Of a stretch of DNA of 64,000 nt, positions 46,801-58,083 are shown one piece after another (the first letter of the stretch is position 1; the number at the start of each line of letters is the position of its first letter). The stretch is from Isoetes taiwanensis (Eukaryota > Streptophyta > Lycopodiopsida > Isoetales > Isoetaceae), in contig JAJEKV010000003.1 of the NCBI GenBank assembly GCA_021234155.1, positions 31,541,166 through 31,605,165 on the forward strand, read 5' to 3'. A program made the position numbers and the translations under genes. Under the pieces are notes generated by a model. That model saw only the letters and a list, made by a program, of their open reading frames with translations, did not search any database and was not told the DNA's origin.

Positions 46801-49510
46801 CGGACCCCATCATCTGCCCCCGATCGCGATGGGCGGTTCAACGGTCTCGTTAGTCCCACTCATGATTGTGTTTGCATCTCCCTCAAACCGTTGCGGCCCG
46901 GATCTTGTGCACACACGCGTCGTTTGCGATAGGATCGCGGGGTCATGCGGCGAAGTCGGTGAAGCAAAGGGAAGGGAACGTGATTAGAATGGAGGAGCAT
47001 TCTTAACTATGTGCTTTGCTAGAGACATACCTAGGCTCCAACGCTCCCTGCACCGCGTCAAAATTGTGCCTCCCGGGGGATCATCACCATTTGGATATCC
47101 TACTAGCGAACAAATTAGAGTGTACATCCACAGGTTAACCTTGCAACCCAAAGTTTGCACCTTCAACACCCTCAATGGGCCTCCACGTAGTTGGTAGTGT
47201 CCATGTATCCATGGGGCCACAACCTCGCGCCATTTCCTGCCATTTCCCCTCCACCGCACAACCAGCTTGGTTGTGGGCAAGATAAGCCGATGCCGTGTAT
47301 TGGCTTGCCGTCAACTACGAAACGATATTTCTAATCAATAGCTCGACAAAGACACTTACTCGAAGATCTCGGCACTGTTACCATAGGCATTGTAGAAGTG
47401 ATTTTCCAAGTGCTCATACCGCTCCAGGTCGGGCTCCAACATGAGATTAGATAGCCTTTGCGGACATCTTGGCGTATGAGCCGGGTCTTGTATCCTCGGC
47501 ATGAGGTTGTCACGCCATGCTAAGCTTGCAATGGAACCAACAAGATATGACCATACCGCGATACGCGCGGGCATTACATCTAGGAAAACAAAATAGTGAC
47601 AGGCAAGTTCTTTACGCTTTCGCGTGCTCGTTGAAAAACAAGTATGGGTCGTTGGCAATCGCCTCTTCTATGGCCACTCTCTCCTCTCCGGCCCATGTCA
47701 ATGGTGATGGACCTTGGCCTTTACATGCCCCATCCGTTCAAACACCATTAATATGGCGCTTTTAGTAATGCATTCTTTCTGCTGCGACCCCTCTTATGTG
47801 TACCACGCATGTAGAAGACTGGATATCCAACCCGCTTACCCAAGCTGGAACCCGCAGTTCGTAGTGAGCGGTATCCGCATGTTGGTGCCGAATGTCGAAG
47901 TCGAGGCCCACCCCGTTTTGGGCTCTTTTGTCCTTGCCCTACGCCAGTGTCATCTTGCGGAACTAGGATCCATGGGCGGCGTTCTCGATCCAGCATGGCG
48001 TGAGCCGCGAATGGCTAGTGGTAGAGGACCTTTCCGCATGTGCCCAGCCCTCTATGTTCTCCTCAAAATTTTGTCCCGGTCGGCCATTGCGCCACCGCTC
48101 AAACATAGTCACGTTGAGCCAAGGCAAGTGAGTGCGCCAGACACAATTACAAGCCTAATTAGACATGACATTCGCTCACCAAACATTCGATACTTGTTGC
48201 GAGACGCCACACATCCTCTGCTCATGTCCAAACCGATATGTATGTAGCGCTCGACGCTACCGTGGTCTCCTCCCCGAGCATAGGACCCCGCTTTCGCCAT
48301 GTCCACCACGACCTTTGTCTTTTTCCGTTTCTCATTAACGCATGGCTCTTTCTATCAGATTAGGGTGAGCTGGTAGAGACCATACCTCACAGCCATTTAT
48401 GGATGCGTGCCGAGAATGCACCGGCCGCGCAAATATCGAGGTCCGCTCAATCCCCTCCGCGCGACCATTAAAGCCCGCATCGCGAAGCCTATACGTCGCG
48501 ACCCGCGTCAGTGACTCCTCGGACACACTTTGCCGGAAGTTGTGGGCTGCGCTGGGATTCCTCCCACGATGGCGGGCAAATCATCCACCCTCATCTGCTG
48601 ACACCGCCACCGGTCACGATGCAGCGTGTGGATGTGCACAAAACGGACGGCCTCGCACTTTGCACCTCTCCCACTCGATGTCGGTCGGGCCGATGCTGCT
48701 AGTCTCATGTTGAGGGAAGTCATTATCCTTCATGTACATGCGAACCTTGCAACCGCACACACGCAGGCCTTTGGGTCACATATTCCCAAATGATCCCGTG
48801 CCTCGCTATGCCTATCTCCCACTTTGTGATCTTATTTCTTCTAGGGTGCAACGTCTTCGACAAGTCCGGCCATTGGCAATGTGGCATCAGCCCACTAGAT
48901 TGTTCCAACCCTCTACCCAAGGCACACACTTTTCTCTCGATGCGATCCCACCCTATGCAAATAGGGAAACATGACCGACGACTCCCGATTATAGCCCCTC
49001 ACGGTATTGCTCCCCACCGTCCCTCATATCTATGCCACTTTCGGAAAGAACATGCACATCGTCGGTCCTCCGTGGAAGGGAGGAAAATCCGGGTCTGCGA
49101 TCCCCATGTCGCCGCACGGACACGGGTCTACCTTAGTTGGCGGAAGCAATCATAAGATCATATGTTTGCTTTCAAGAACACATACCCATGCACGGGAACT
49201 CCTCGGGCCCGTTCTTTGCCTAAGCGGTCGCCGCGGATCGGATACATCCAACCACCTCCCGCGACAACATTGGAACCACCGGGCCACGAGGTGCACTTGT
49301 GGCAAATTCGGACGGTGTAGAGCAATCGGCATCCAATGGTCGGATGAATCCTCCCAATAGTCGCTATTGCCATCATCTCAAAAGCTCGCCAAGGAACCCT
49401 CATCCTCATAATCTGAATCCGACATTCTAACAAAGCCTATCAAACAAGCCGCACTATCTTTTGGAGAACTTCGGGGAACTACTGGGCGGATCAGCTTAAA
49501 GCTCCTTTCA
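43848..49510. other. GC-rich decayed interior of the Mutator-like element
   Basis: About 5.6 kb with markedly higher GC than the rest of the window. Many 60-180-codon open frames occur on both strands, none with a recognisable domain. Some pieces look protein-like (RGERCRKTYAEIIQEEMVRS at 44,750-44,810; REEVYIFGDSHTPTDMLREV at 45,050-45,110; PIEILSTSGRNENVIVGASF at 45,150-45,200) but change frame every 100-200 bp. A long gene or genes ruined by indels is likelier than many small genes. Confidence 0.5.
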
Positions 49511-50074
49511 CGCATATGGTAGCCCGAAGGCTTGTTTTATATTGAATGCAAATAAACTTGCGATTTTCAAATTTTTATTTTTTCCCTCCTACTTTCGTGT
49601 GACAGACCTTATCTTCGAAAAATCGCTTTGCGATTTAGTCTCTTCGGCTACCGACAGACCTTTATCTTCGAAAATAAACCGCGATTTAGCCTTCAGCGGT
49701 ATTGACGGACCTTATCTTGAAAAAAATCGCTTAGCGATCTTGAAAAAAAATAGCGATTTTCAATTTTTTTTTCCCTCTTGCTTTACATTGCATATGCTTT
49801 TATAATGAAAAAGAGTGAAAACACTTATGTGCCTTGCGACCACGAAATTACATAGATGTCAAACATTTTGGTGCTATCTTGTCAAGCTGTTTTAGTATTC
49901 TTTCACATGAAGAAAATACATAGGTCTCACAAGACATGGCTAATTCAAACAAACATACCACATAATACACAACGATAATAGAAAACACCAAAGCTTCACT
50001 CTATGCCCACTTCACCTGTTGAGATCCTCCATATCGAACTCATCAATATGTCTTCGATTTATGGATCCGCCCAA

Positions 50075-50491
50075 TCATCCAGCTTCTTGATAGAATGACC
50101 ACTGGCGGCGATGAGCTTGTTTACCATAGCCCGCATAGTCTTTTTGCTTCTTGTAAAGCTTCTTAAACCGCAGTCGGGCGTATTGTGCATCCAAACCTCC
50201 TCCATCTTCAGCAGCCTTTTCAGTGCCTTTGCCCTGTAAATAAGGCGTTTAAAAGATATGAGGCACTCCTCCAGCTCCCCCCTACTGAGTTGTTCCTCGT
50301 CGCCATTCCTTATGAACCCATCACCTTGGAGGAGCTTAGGTGGATTGAAGCTAACTTCTCTCTCGTTCGGATCGGCTCATCTCGTTTTGTACCTCCAAAG
50401 ACCAACCGATTAGCATGGGCTAAGATTGGCCCACTAATATGAGGCGCATTTCACTGATGGTGTGTCCCGTCTGGCGCCCTCGTTTCGCCAT
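50075..50491 (-). CDS. two-exon remnant near the right end, unrecognised
   Basis: The last exon 50,075-50,233 follows a TTTACAG acceptor and reads GKGTEKAAEDGGGLDAQYAR, then basic RLRFKKLYKKQKDYAGYGKQ and a TGA. Upstream, ATG 50,489-50,491 reads MAKRGRQTGHTISEMRLIL before a TAG. A GTGGGC donor could join it to the last exon. Small, basic and probably nucleic-acid binding if real. The exon structure is a guess. Confidence 0.35.
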
Positions 50492-50815
50492 TTTGAGTGT
50501 TCTGAAAAGAATGTAAGAGAGCACGAGGGAGCAAAACCCTATAATCTTACCCTATCAAACAAAGTACAAAAACGAGGAGCAAAACCCTATATTCTTACCC
50601 TATCGCGCTAATCGCTTAAGCACTCCTTTCACGAAACACGCATGCTTATTTTATATTGAATTGAAAAATCACTTAAGCGATTTTCAATTTTTTTTTTTTT
50701 AAGGTGATTGTTGACATGACACTTTGAAAATCGCTTAAAAAGCGATTTTCAATTTTTTTTTTTTTTCAATTTTTTTTTTTTTCTTCGTCTTTTTTTTCCC
50801 ATTCATAAAAGCAAA

Positions 50816-51145
50816 TTACACATTGTCTTTGTCCATCCCCAGGACGTGACAATTTAACGCAACCATTTGCATCATTATCCGCACATTTAACATCGTTTCA
50901 TCTTTGTTTGGCTCGTTGAGCCATTCTACCGATCCTTCGCCGCACGGCGGCCCGACGTTAAAGCGTTGACAAGCTCCCCTTTCACTCATTCTTGCGGCGA
51001 TGGTGAAAGGAGCCTGGCCACGGGGTTCTGTCCCTTGGAGGAGGAGCGGGGGATGGCGATGATGTCCCTGAGGAGGAGGAGGAGGAGGCGGATTACTGGT
51101 AGAAGGGACATATCGTGCCCACGTGGTCTTTAACTGTCGCACCAT
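50816..51145 (-). CDS. Pro-rich open frame, hypothetical
   Basis: From ATG 51,143-51,145: MVRQLKTTWARYVPSTSNPP followed by seven prolines and a His/Pro/Leu-rich stretch, then a more ordinary C-terminus (SVEWLNEPNKDETMLNVRIM). A TATTATAAAAAG stretch lies ~80 nt upstream. The frame is open 22 codons further 5' without an ATG. No domain is recognised. Confidence 0.3.
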   Translation of the reverse strand: MVRQLKTTWARYVPSTSNPPPPPPPQGHHRHPPLLLQGTEPRGQAPFTIAARMSERGACQRFNVGPPCGEGSVEWLNEPNKDETMLNVRIMMQMVALNCHVLGMDKDNV

Positions 51146-51526
51146 TTCAACAAGATAGGCGGGGAGATTCAAACTTCGGATTAGAGGCGCTTTGACTTGG
51201 CGATATGGCAAGCTCTTTTTATAATAGAATTTGAAAATCGCTTTTTAAGCGATTTTCATATTTTTCTTCCGCATGGCGACACCGACGCGAAATAAACTTA
51301 GCGATTTTCAAATCGCTTTAACTTTAGAGCTTGCTTTTCGCGCTTACTTTTCGGCGTAAACCAAGGCGAAAAACAAGCGATTTGTTTTTTTTTCACTGGG
51401 GCTGACGGACCGATCGTTGTGGGACGCCGACACCCTTAATGATCGGACGGATCGATCGGCCGACGCCGACAGCAGAAAAATCGCTTAGCGATTTTTCGAT
51501 TTCATTTAAAACCACAGGTGGCCGAG

Positions 51527-54092
51527 TGTAACGAGCTTGGCCCATTAGCGGGCATGTAGTTTACATTTTATTATTGATGCTTATGGAGAATATTCTAATT
51601 GATCATTACATGAGAAATACATATTATGTATAAGGAGTTTATACTAAATTCATGTGATAAAATCAAAGGGCATCGGTTTGTATGAGGGTTTTGGAAGAAG
51701 GCGGAAGGAGCAAATTTTGGGCAGTTTTGCTGACCGAACTTTAGAAACATCATATCTCGGAAACCCGAGATCCAATTCAGGTAATTTTTACTTTGTTGGA
51801 AAGGTTTTCAAATCAGCTTTCCGGATTGGGTCTGATAAGGCCGAAATTCATCGGATGAGGGAGATATGGCAGAAATAGTGAAGTTGTATCAGAATTGACT
51901 GCGCCAATGTATCTTTTTGCAGCTTGCTTCACGGAGATAGGAGCTGAAAGGAGGGATATTTTGAGAGAAAAACAGGTGCAAGGAGTCAAAGGATCATCAT
52001 TGAAGTGGTTCTCGTGGTGGGTGGTTTGCCGCTTACACCAGGGAAGCTTAGATTAAGTAGATTGTTCTTGTTGTTAAAAAGAGAATCGATTTAATGATTT
52101 GAATTAAGAGTATAAAGAATGCGGGTGATCCCGAATGTGATGATATGGGATTGAATGTATTTTGCCATACTTGGTATATACAAAGAAGTAAGAACTAAGC
52201 TAAGCTTATTGTAAGAAGCCCGAATAGTCCTTGATATTGTAGATAGTAGGGCAAACCTTGTATATAGTAAATGGAATCCTCGGCAAAGAAATATAGAGAT
52301 TGTTCCGCTTGGAGAAGCGAACTCAATTAGAACCTTGAGTTCATGTAGCTTATGGGAGCTGCATGGAGGTTCTAACAAGGGCATGGAAGGCACCATCGGC
52401 TCCATGAGATAAAAAAACTAATTTAGAAAATAGATAGAGATGTATATATACCTTTGGTGATTATTAGATTGAAGTTAAGATGCTAAGATAAAATATGATA
52501 GGAATTGCACCGCTAAGGAACAACCAAGATCGTTAATCTTTCATTCGATAGTAAGAGATGTCAAAAAGGCCTAAAAGAAGCTTATGGGGGCTTCTTCAAG
52601 ATGGCAATGGCATGGAGAATTGCTGGCCAAATAAAATGCTAAGTTATGTAATTAATTTATTAGTAAGAAAAAAGAAGCTAATATATTGAATTGCATATGA
52701 GTATTACACGAAGATATTCACTCCTTATGGGGAGTGATTTTTGGGAAAGCATGCTGGTAGAAGTATGTTGTAGTCGTTAGGTGATCCTTATACCTTATAT
52801 GGATGTAAAAGGGATATCATGCTTGTTTGGAAATAGGACATTATGACATCCTAGAATAAGCTTTTCCTATGGGGAGGAAAATGCTAGACCTTTTATGTGT
52901 TCTTATATAATATATTTAGACGTGCTAAATGCTTGAATACCATGGTGAGGTGTCAAGGTTGCATTATGTTAGAATGTGCTTGTTGAATATTTGACATCAT
53001 GTGGTAGAACATGAATGTGATCTGTCTATGATATCATTGCAAATGTTGACATTATTCTATGTTGTTCCCTGGGTAAATGCATAGGCAATGCATGTGAATT
53101 ATGACTCTTGATTCTTGGAGCATATGGTGATGAACATGGTTTAAGCTCGATATGTGGGCATATGCTAAGTTCTTGGGCTGATACATGAGTGCATAATCTC
53201 CGGGGCGGAGTCCATTTGCGGTGGCTTGGACTTGCGGTTGTTCTTGTTCTTGACATCGGCGTTGTCACCCCAAATGAGGGTGCTTCGTCAGCTACATGGC
53301 TTGGAAGTGGTCCCCTAGTCTTTGGGCGCAGCTAGGAGGGTGTGTACACACGAGGCTTACCCCTTCGTGTATTTGCTTTGTGGGGCTGATCGGCCGGGTG
53401 GCCTTCATAGAACCCGGAGTAGGCCTTTGCATGTTTATGGATATCTCATGGTTCTTCATGGTCTCATGATTATCTCTTGGTTATTGTAAGGTTATGACAT
53501 GTGCATTTACATCTTATTTGGATGGCTTGATGGTGTTTTGATTCTTATTAGCATTGCTCATGTTATGTGCTAATACTACATTGCTGGTTCCTAGCATAGA
53601 GGAATTCTTAGGTAAGGCATCTAAGTCCGAGAATTACTATTGTGATTAGTACATCGTACATGTTTCTTGTTGATTACGCCATCATTTTCTAAATGCCTCA
53701 AACCTCCACTTAGTCTTTAAGACTAACCCCACGTGTTCATGGTGTAAGCAGTTTCAGAAGTAGCAGAATGTAGCAGGGCAATTGAAGGGCACAACTGCGT
53801 GCAGTCTTCATTTATGGGAAGTTTGTATGCCTTTAGAAAGGCCTTATCATTCCTGGAGCTTATGGATATTAAACTGCATATCATTATCTTGTATATGCCA
53901 TAGAGTGCTATCATGTTTCAAATATGTATGTACTTCTAACTGTGGATTTGAAGACAAAGATTCAATTCTTTACCAAGATTTCTTCAATAGAATTATGTTA
54001 TTCAACTCATGGATAACAATTTATCATTGACTCATGCAAGGTTAGATGGGATTTCGGGTTACCTGGAGGGTTAACCCGGCAGGCCCGTTACA
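51527..54092. mobile_element. solo LTR, 2,566 bp, nested in the Mutator-like element
   Basis: Starts TGTAACG and ends CGTTACA (7-bp inverted ends, TG...CA). It is flanked by the 5-bp duplication CCGAG at 51,522-51,526 and 54,093-54,097. There are no palindromes of the host element and no polyprotein motifs inside. This is what recombination between the two LTRs of a full retrotransposon leaves. Some open frames (52,091-52,405; 53,026-53,268) are incidental. Confidence 0.9.
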
Positions 54093-54116
54093 CCGAGTTT
54101 CCGGTAACGGAAAACG

Positions 54117-54250
54117 GAAATCGCTTAAGCGATTTTCACCTTCCCCTTTGAAAATCGCTTAAGCGATTTTCGCCAGTTTCCGAAAATCGCTTAAGCGATT
54201 TTCCCTAAATCGCTTAAGCGATTTTCCCTAAATCGCTTAAGCGATTTTCG
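54117..54250. repeat. five 20-bp palindromes near the right end
   Basis: Five copies of (A)AATCGCTTAAGCGATTTTC at about 54,118, 54,151, 54,182, 54,205 and 54,229, mirroring the five at the left end. Confidence 0.92.
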
Positions 54251-54300
54251 TCCGCGCGAGACCCCGATTTCGGGAGCCAAAGAAGGCACCGGTATGGGAT

Positions 54301-54554
54301 TGGTAGATTTAGAGTTTCACCACTTGTGGATCAAAGGTGGATTTAGAGAAATAAAGATTTCAAAACCCTGCCCAGTTTGCAACAATGAGAAAAATTACAC
54401 ATTAAATTTATACATTGCACCTTATGTTAATCATATAGATCAGATTTGCATTTCTGCAACAAACATAACAGAATTACATTATCAACAACGCCAAGTCTTC
54501 ACAAGATTGGTATTTCCAACAAAATCAGATCTAAGAATTCGCGCATGGTACTAA
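54301..54554 (+). CDS. hypothetical open frame beside the element
   Basis: About 84 codons run out of the target duplication. They include FHHLWIKGGFREIKISKPCP and a CPVCNNEK pair typical of half a zinc finger. The frame has no ATG of its own outside the duplicated target, so it is probably an internal exon or a fragment of a gene cut by the insertions at 42.6 kb. Not recognised. Confidence 0.3.
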
Positions 54555-54711
54555 GAAAATTTACTACACTCACATCCCAAGTGTTTTGAGGTGTTTGAAG
54601 TGTTTCTGCTCTATAAACATCATCCACACAGTAGAATTCACAATATTTTGACAAAAGCTAAGATTAAGAACATTAAAATTCAGTACAAGTGATTGGTTTC
54701 TAAGAAATTTT

Positions 54712-56474
54712 TCACGCTGTCTCAAATTTTACGAAGTACAGTTTTTCTGGCTTTGGATCCCCAAAATTAACTCGTCTTGCTGACACTTCAATTGTGCTGC
54801 GTCCAAAATACATTTTCACTTCTATCTCCCTTGCTTTGCCCAGGTGCAAGCCCTCTGAGATATCCAAGGTGTAGCTAGATTCCTCAACACAACCTGCATC
54901 TGTTGTGTGAACTGGGCATTCTCCATCTGATGTATATAAATCCACGGGTAGCGTTTTCTGGTCGTCATAAAGTGGATAGAAACTGTGTTCGACAGAAGAG
55001 TCGATTAGCACAGACTGATTTTTAAGGACAAACTTGTGAAAAATGTTGTTACAAAGCTTTACTCCATTTCGATCTGTGTACACATGTTCTACAGAATGAC
55101 AATAATCAAATTCATGCGATACACTTATACCATAGGTCTTTTTAGACTTCCTGGAGAGCACCAGGTTCGAATGAAAACCAAATTTGACAGCGCCGTGCAA
55201 AACAGCAGCTCCAGGATTCGCCGGAACAATAATATTTTTAATTTCATGGCCGAACTCCTCTTTTATTCGGCTAACCATGTATTTATTTTCAGAAAAGCCT
55301 CCTACTACCAGCAAGCATTTTATTCTGGGACACAATTTCATCTGTTGCCGTATTAGCTGGATTGTTTTCTGCACCTCGGTGTCAAATAACTCCTTGAATT
55401 TTTGGGTGCTTATCTCCAGCTCTTCGTACTCATCTTCTGGCCTGATAATGCCCTTTGATCTGTCATATGCTTTCCAAGCACTGGCAAGCCTGGATGGAAT
55501 GTCCCAACCCATTCCCACAGAAGAGAAAGAGCCATCAAACGAGCATTTTTTGCCAATCCACCATTTCTGAACCTTAGCAAGGAACTTTGGATCTTGCCGG
55601 GCAAATTTTTCAAAACAACCAATTTTGTTAGCAAGATAACGAAAGAAATTATTGTCTACAAATGTACCTCCACCTATTTCGCCACAGTTCCCAGCTTCAT
55701 GTACTTGGTAGAGATTATTGTTGGCTTTTTTGTGCACAACTATGTCAATAGTTCCACCTCCAATATCCACAACCATGAATTCATCCCCAATTCGTATAGA
55801 GATATCATGAAGCTTCCTCTGACAGTAAATGGACGCCGCTTCAGGCTTCAGAACTATTCGTAGACTATGAGGGCTTGCAGATGAATCCTTGCAGTATTTG
55901 CCTTTTACCATTCCAGCCATTTCACAGCAGATTTGCATTTGTTGCTTGGCACCGTCATCCCAAATTGCAGGCACTGTTACGCACCACTGCACATCTTGCT
56001 TTTTAAAATGCGTTCCATATTTTTCCTTGAGATGATCCACAATAAAATCCGACATGCATTTTAGATAGTCGGATAAGTATAAGCCTCTCGACAGAGAGCC
56101 CATAGGGCAAATCTTGTTTCTGAGAACCAGGAGCTAGCAGTAACTTAAATTTGGTAGCACGATAATATCTGTTTTGACCAAGTACGGTGACTGCCTGTAC
56201 AAAATCTTCCTGCCCACCAGAACTAGCAGAGCCTTGGGCTTGAAGGGCCTCCAAAAGTGCAGGCCAGCCCCAAGCTTTTAGCTGCAGCGAGCGACCCCCC
56301 TGCTCTTGTGTAGAACAAGCTGGTTTGGGTCTTGCAATACGTTTTTCCTGCTGCAGCATCAGAACCAGGCCAATTCTCCAAAATATGGACATCTGAAGGA
56401 TCATTTCGATGAGCGAATGCAAAACCAGAATAAATGGTGCCGAAATCAAGCCCCACTACCACTGCCGGATCCAT
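54712..56474 (-). pseudogene. HSPA12-like Hsp70 family gene, two frame breaks
   Basis: About 587 residues in three frames. Frame A (56,474 to ~56,301) starts MDPAVVVGLDFGTIYSG, the phosphate-1 loop. Frame B (to ~56,096) has WGWPALLEAL and ATKFKLLLAPG. Frame C (to the stop at 54,712) has WCVTVPAIWDD, MVVDIGGGTIDIVV (phosphate-2) and CLLVVGGFSENKYM (adenosine loop). These are the ATPase landmarks of the HSPA12 subfamily, which lacks a normal Hsp70 substrate domain. Each frame change equals one extra base: one at a run of six C on the plus strand (56,295-56,300), the other near the GGG at 56,094. The remaining 463 codons are clean, so assembly errors are as likely as real decay. The second ATG is preferred because the TATA box sits only ~20 nt before the first. 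Confidence 0.85.
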
Positions 56475-56506
56475 AGTATAGTGCATTCCAAGTATACAAT
56501 AGCAAG

Positions 56507-56516
56507 CTTTTATATA
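56507..56516 (-). promoter_or_regulatory. TATA box of the Hsp70-like gene
   Basis: TATATAAAAG on the minus strand, 33 nt before the ATG at 56,472-56,474. The spacing implies a very short leader. Confidence 0.55.
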
Positions 56517-56519
56517 AGA

Positions 56520-57835
56520 AGGCCTGAATTCGTAGCTGTTGTCGAGGCTCGTAAATTAAGTTAATAATTATTCAGTTTAAATCTCTCATTTGGATTCATT
56601 TGATCGCTTGGTACGAAAATAGGGGACTTCCTCCTCTAAAAATCCGCCCACTTTCGGGTCATCCTTAAAGATTTCCGGCAATCTTCCGGCAAGAAAATAA
56701 AAAAATTTCGGCATATTACACTAGTTATTTTTTCCAATAGCCTCGAATACTCAGTGGCATTTTTATTGGTTAGACACGTTGCTATTTTCGAGGCTTGCTT
56801 TGCATAGGCTCCGCTAAAACAATCTCTGCCCCCAAGAATGCTTGAAACCCGTCCTATTTTCCCTAAAACCCTGAAGGGTTTCCACTTCAATTTGAAAATC
56901 AGAAGGGTTTCCGCTTGAGGAAAGAAATCAAAGCAAATTTTTGGGCCGCCAATACTTAATTTCATCCAATTTGATTCCTCTGGCTGCTTTAAAAGAGCTT
57001 TTGTGAAGCTTTTCTATTCTTAGTTCTTCCCCCGGCGGTGCCGCTGTTGTCTAAACCAGAAGGGTTTCCCAGGTAAAAATTAATCCATTTTTTTGGATTT
57101 TTAGAGCTTGTTTAATCCGGTGGAGCTTTTGGCGCAGGACAATGAAGAAGAGGTCAAGGAAGCTTTTGGCATCTTTGAACAGAAACTAGTTTTACGGGGC
57201 CTTGCAAAACTTGCAAAGTTGCCCATGTACATATAAAATGGTACCACGACTTTATGAAGATGACGATGGCTAAGTAGTAAGAGCAGTCCGTTATTTTATT
57301 TTGATTTTTAACATCCTTCTCTTGCACCCAAATCGTTACTAGCAATGCCATGTTGCACTTCTGATCATTTCTGGGCTCTATATGATCTTCTTTGGGTAAT
57401 TTTGTGTAGTAAGCCTCCTTATTAGAAAACTTTGACATGATGTTTTAGCCGAAATAGCTCTAGATTTTCCTATAGAGCCAACCATGAGAAGCTTCTTTGC
57501 ATAAGTTAGATTTTCAGGATGCCCGAGTCTACTGCTTATTTTGTAAAAAAAACCGTGCTCCTTCTGCTAAAAGAACTTAAAAAACCCAATTCGTTTCTGG
57601 AGACCCTTTGCTGCTTGGAGAACTAAAATGCACATAACATATTAGGAAATTTAATGTTTTCTTAAAATGTAAGAGCACATGACCTTCCTCAAACTCCGCT
57701 CTTGAAGGTAGAATGAGATAATATCATTAAGATTATAAAATGGTTCTCGTTCTCCCAAATGCTTAAGTAGAATTCTTGGCAGACAAATACGAAGATTTTA
57801 AGATGGTTAGCTTTTGGTCATTTTTACCCCTTCTT
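56520..57835. other. upstream flank, no gene recognised
   Basis: AT-rich. A 94-codon minus-strand frame (57,154-57,438) and a 109-codon one (56,636-56,965) show no motif. Confidence 0.35.
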
Positions 57836-58065
57836 CTTAGAATCAGAGCTTGGGATTCGAACCCAAGTATTCCAAAACTCTATCTCCTTCACAATCTCCT
57901 CCACCAAATCCGTCTGATCATCAAAACTTTCTTCTGTGTTTATTTTCAATTTCGATCTTCTCTTTTATAGTCTATTTCCACCGACATGCATATTGAATGA
58001 CAAGTGTTCCCAATATGCATCTTAGACCATTGCCTATGGCATGATAAATCCAACATTTCCCCTTC
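57836..58065 (-). mobile_element. 3' LTR part and polypurine tract of the copia element
   Basis: On the minus strand, GAAGGGGAAATG is the polypurine tract (58,054-58,065). The LTR then starts TGTTGGATTTATC near 58,055, and a TATAAAAG box lies ~90 nt inside. The far end was not fixed; the text fits an LTR to at least 57,840. No 5' LTR is in the window. Confidence 0.6.
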
Positions 58066-58083
58066 ATGCCATATCCCTCAATG

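Larger units (their letters stand above)
49611..51505. repeat. degenerate internal copies of the AAAATCGCTTAAGCGATTTT palindrome
   Basis: Variants with altered centres (ATCGCTTTGCGAT, ATCGCTTAGCGAT, ATCGCTTTTTAAGCGAT, ATCGCTTAAAAAGCGAT) at about 49,620, 49,728, 50,667, 50,730, 51,237 and 51,480, interspersed with poly-T runs. Confidence 0.7.
42615..54291. mobile_element. Mutator-like (MULE-type) TIR element, 11,677 bp, with nested LTR
   Basis: The two ends match over ~65 bp as inverted repeats: left CGAGGTCTTTTTTGGCTCCC, right (reverse complement) CGGTGCCTTCTTTGGCTCCC. Both then read GAAATCGGGGTC and run into AATCGCTTAAGCGATTTT. The direct repeat GTATGGGAT flanks the element at 42,606-42,614 and 54,292-54,300; 9 bp is the usual Mutator-superfamily target duplication. 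Without the nested solo LTR it is 9,106 bp. The interior has a GC-rich zone (43.5-49.5 kb) unlike the AT-rich surroundings. I did not recognise a MURA-type transposase, so the superfamily rests on the ends and the duplication length. Confidence 0.82.

Noticed and set aside
47714-48247. 177-codon plus-strand frame
   Set aside because: No domain and a codon pattern like the other chance frames of the GC-rich zone.
57845-57880. tRNA gene suggested by a GGTTCGAATCC-like box B
   Set aside because: No A box, anticodon arm or acceptor stem at the right spacing; it lies in the copia LTR region.
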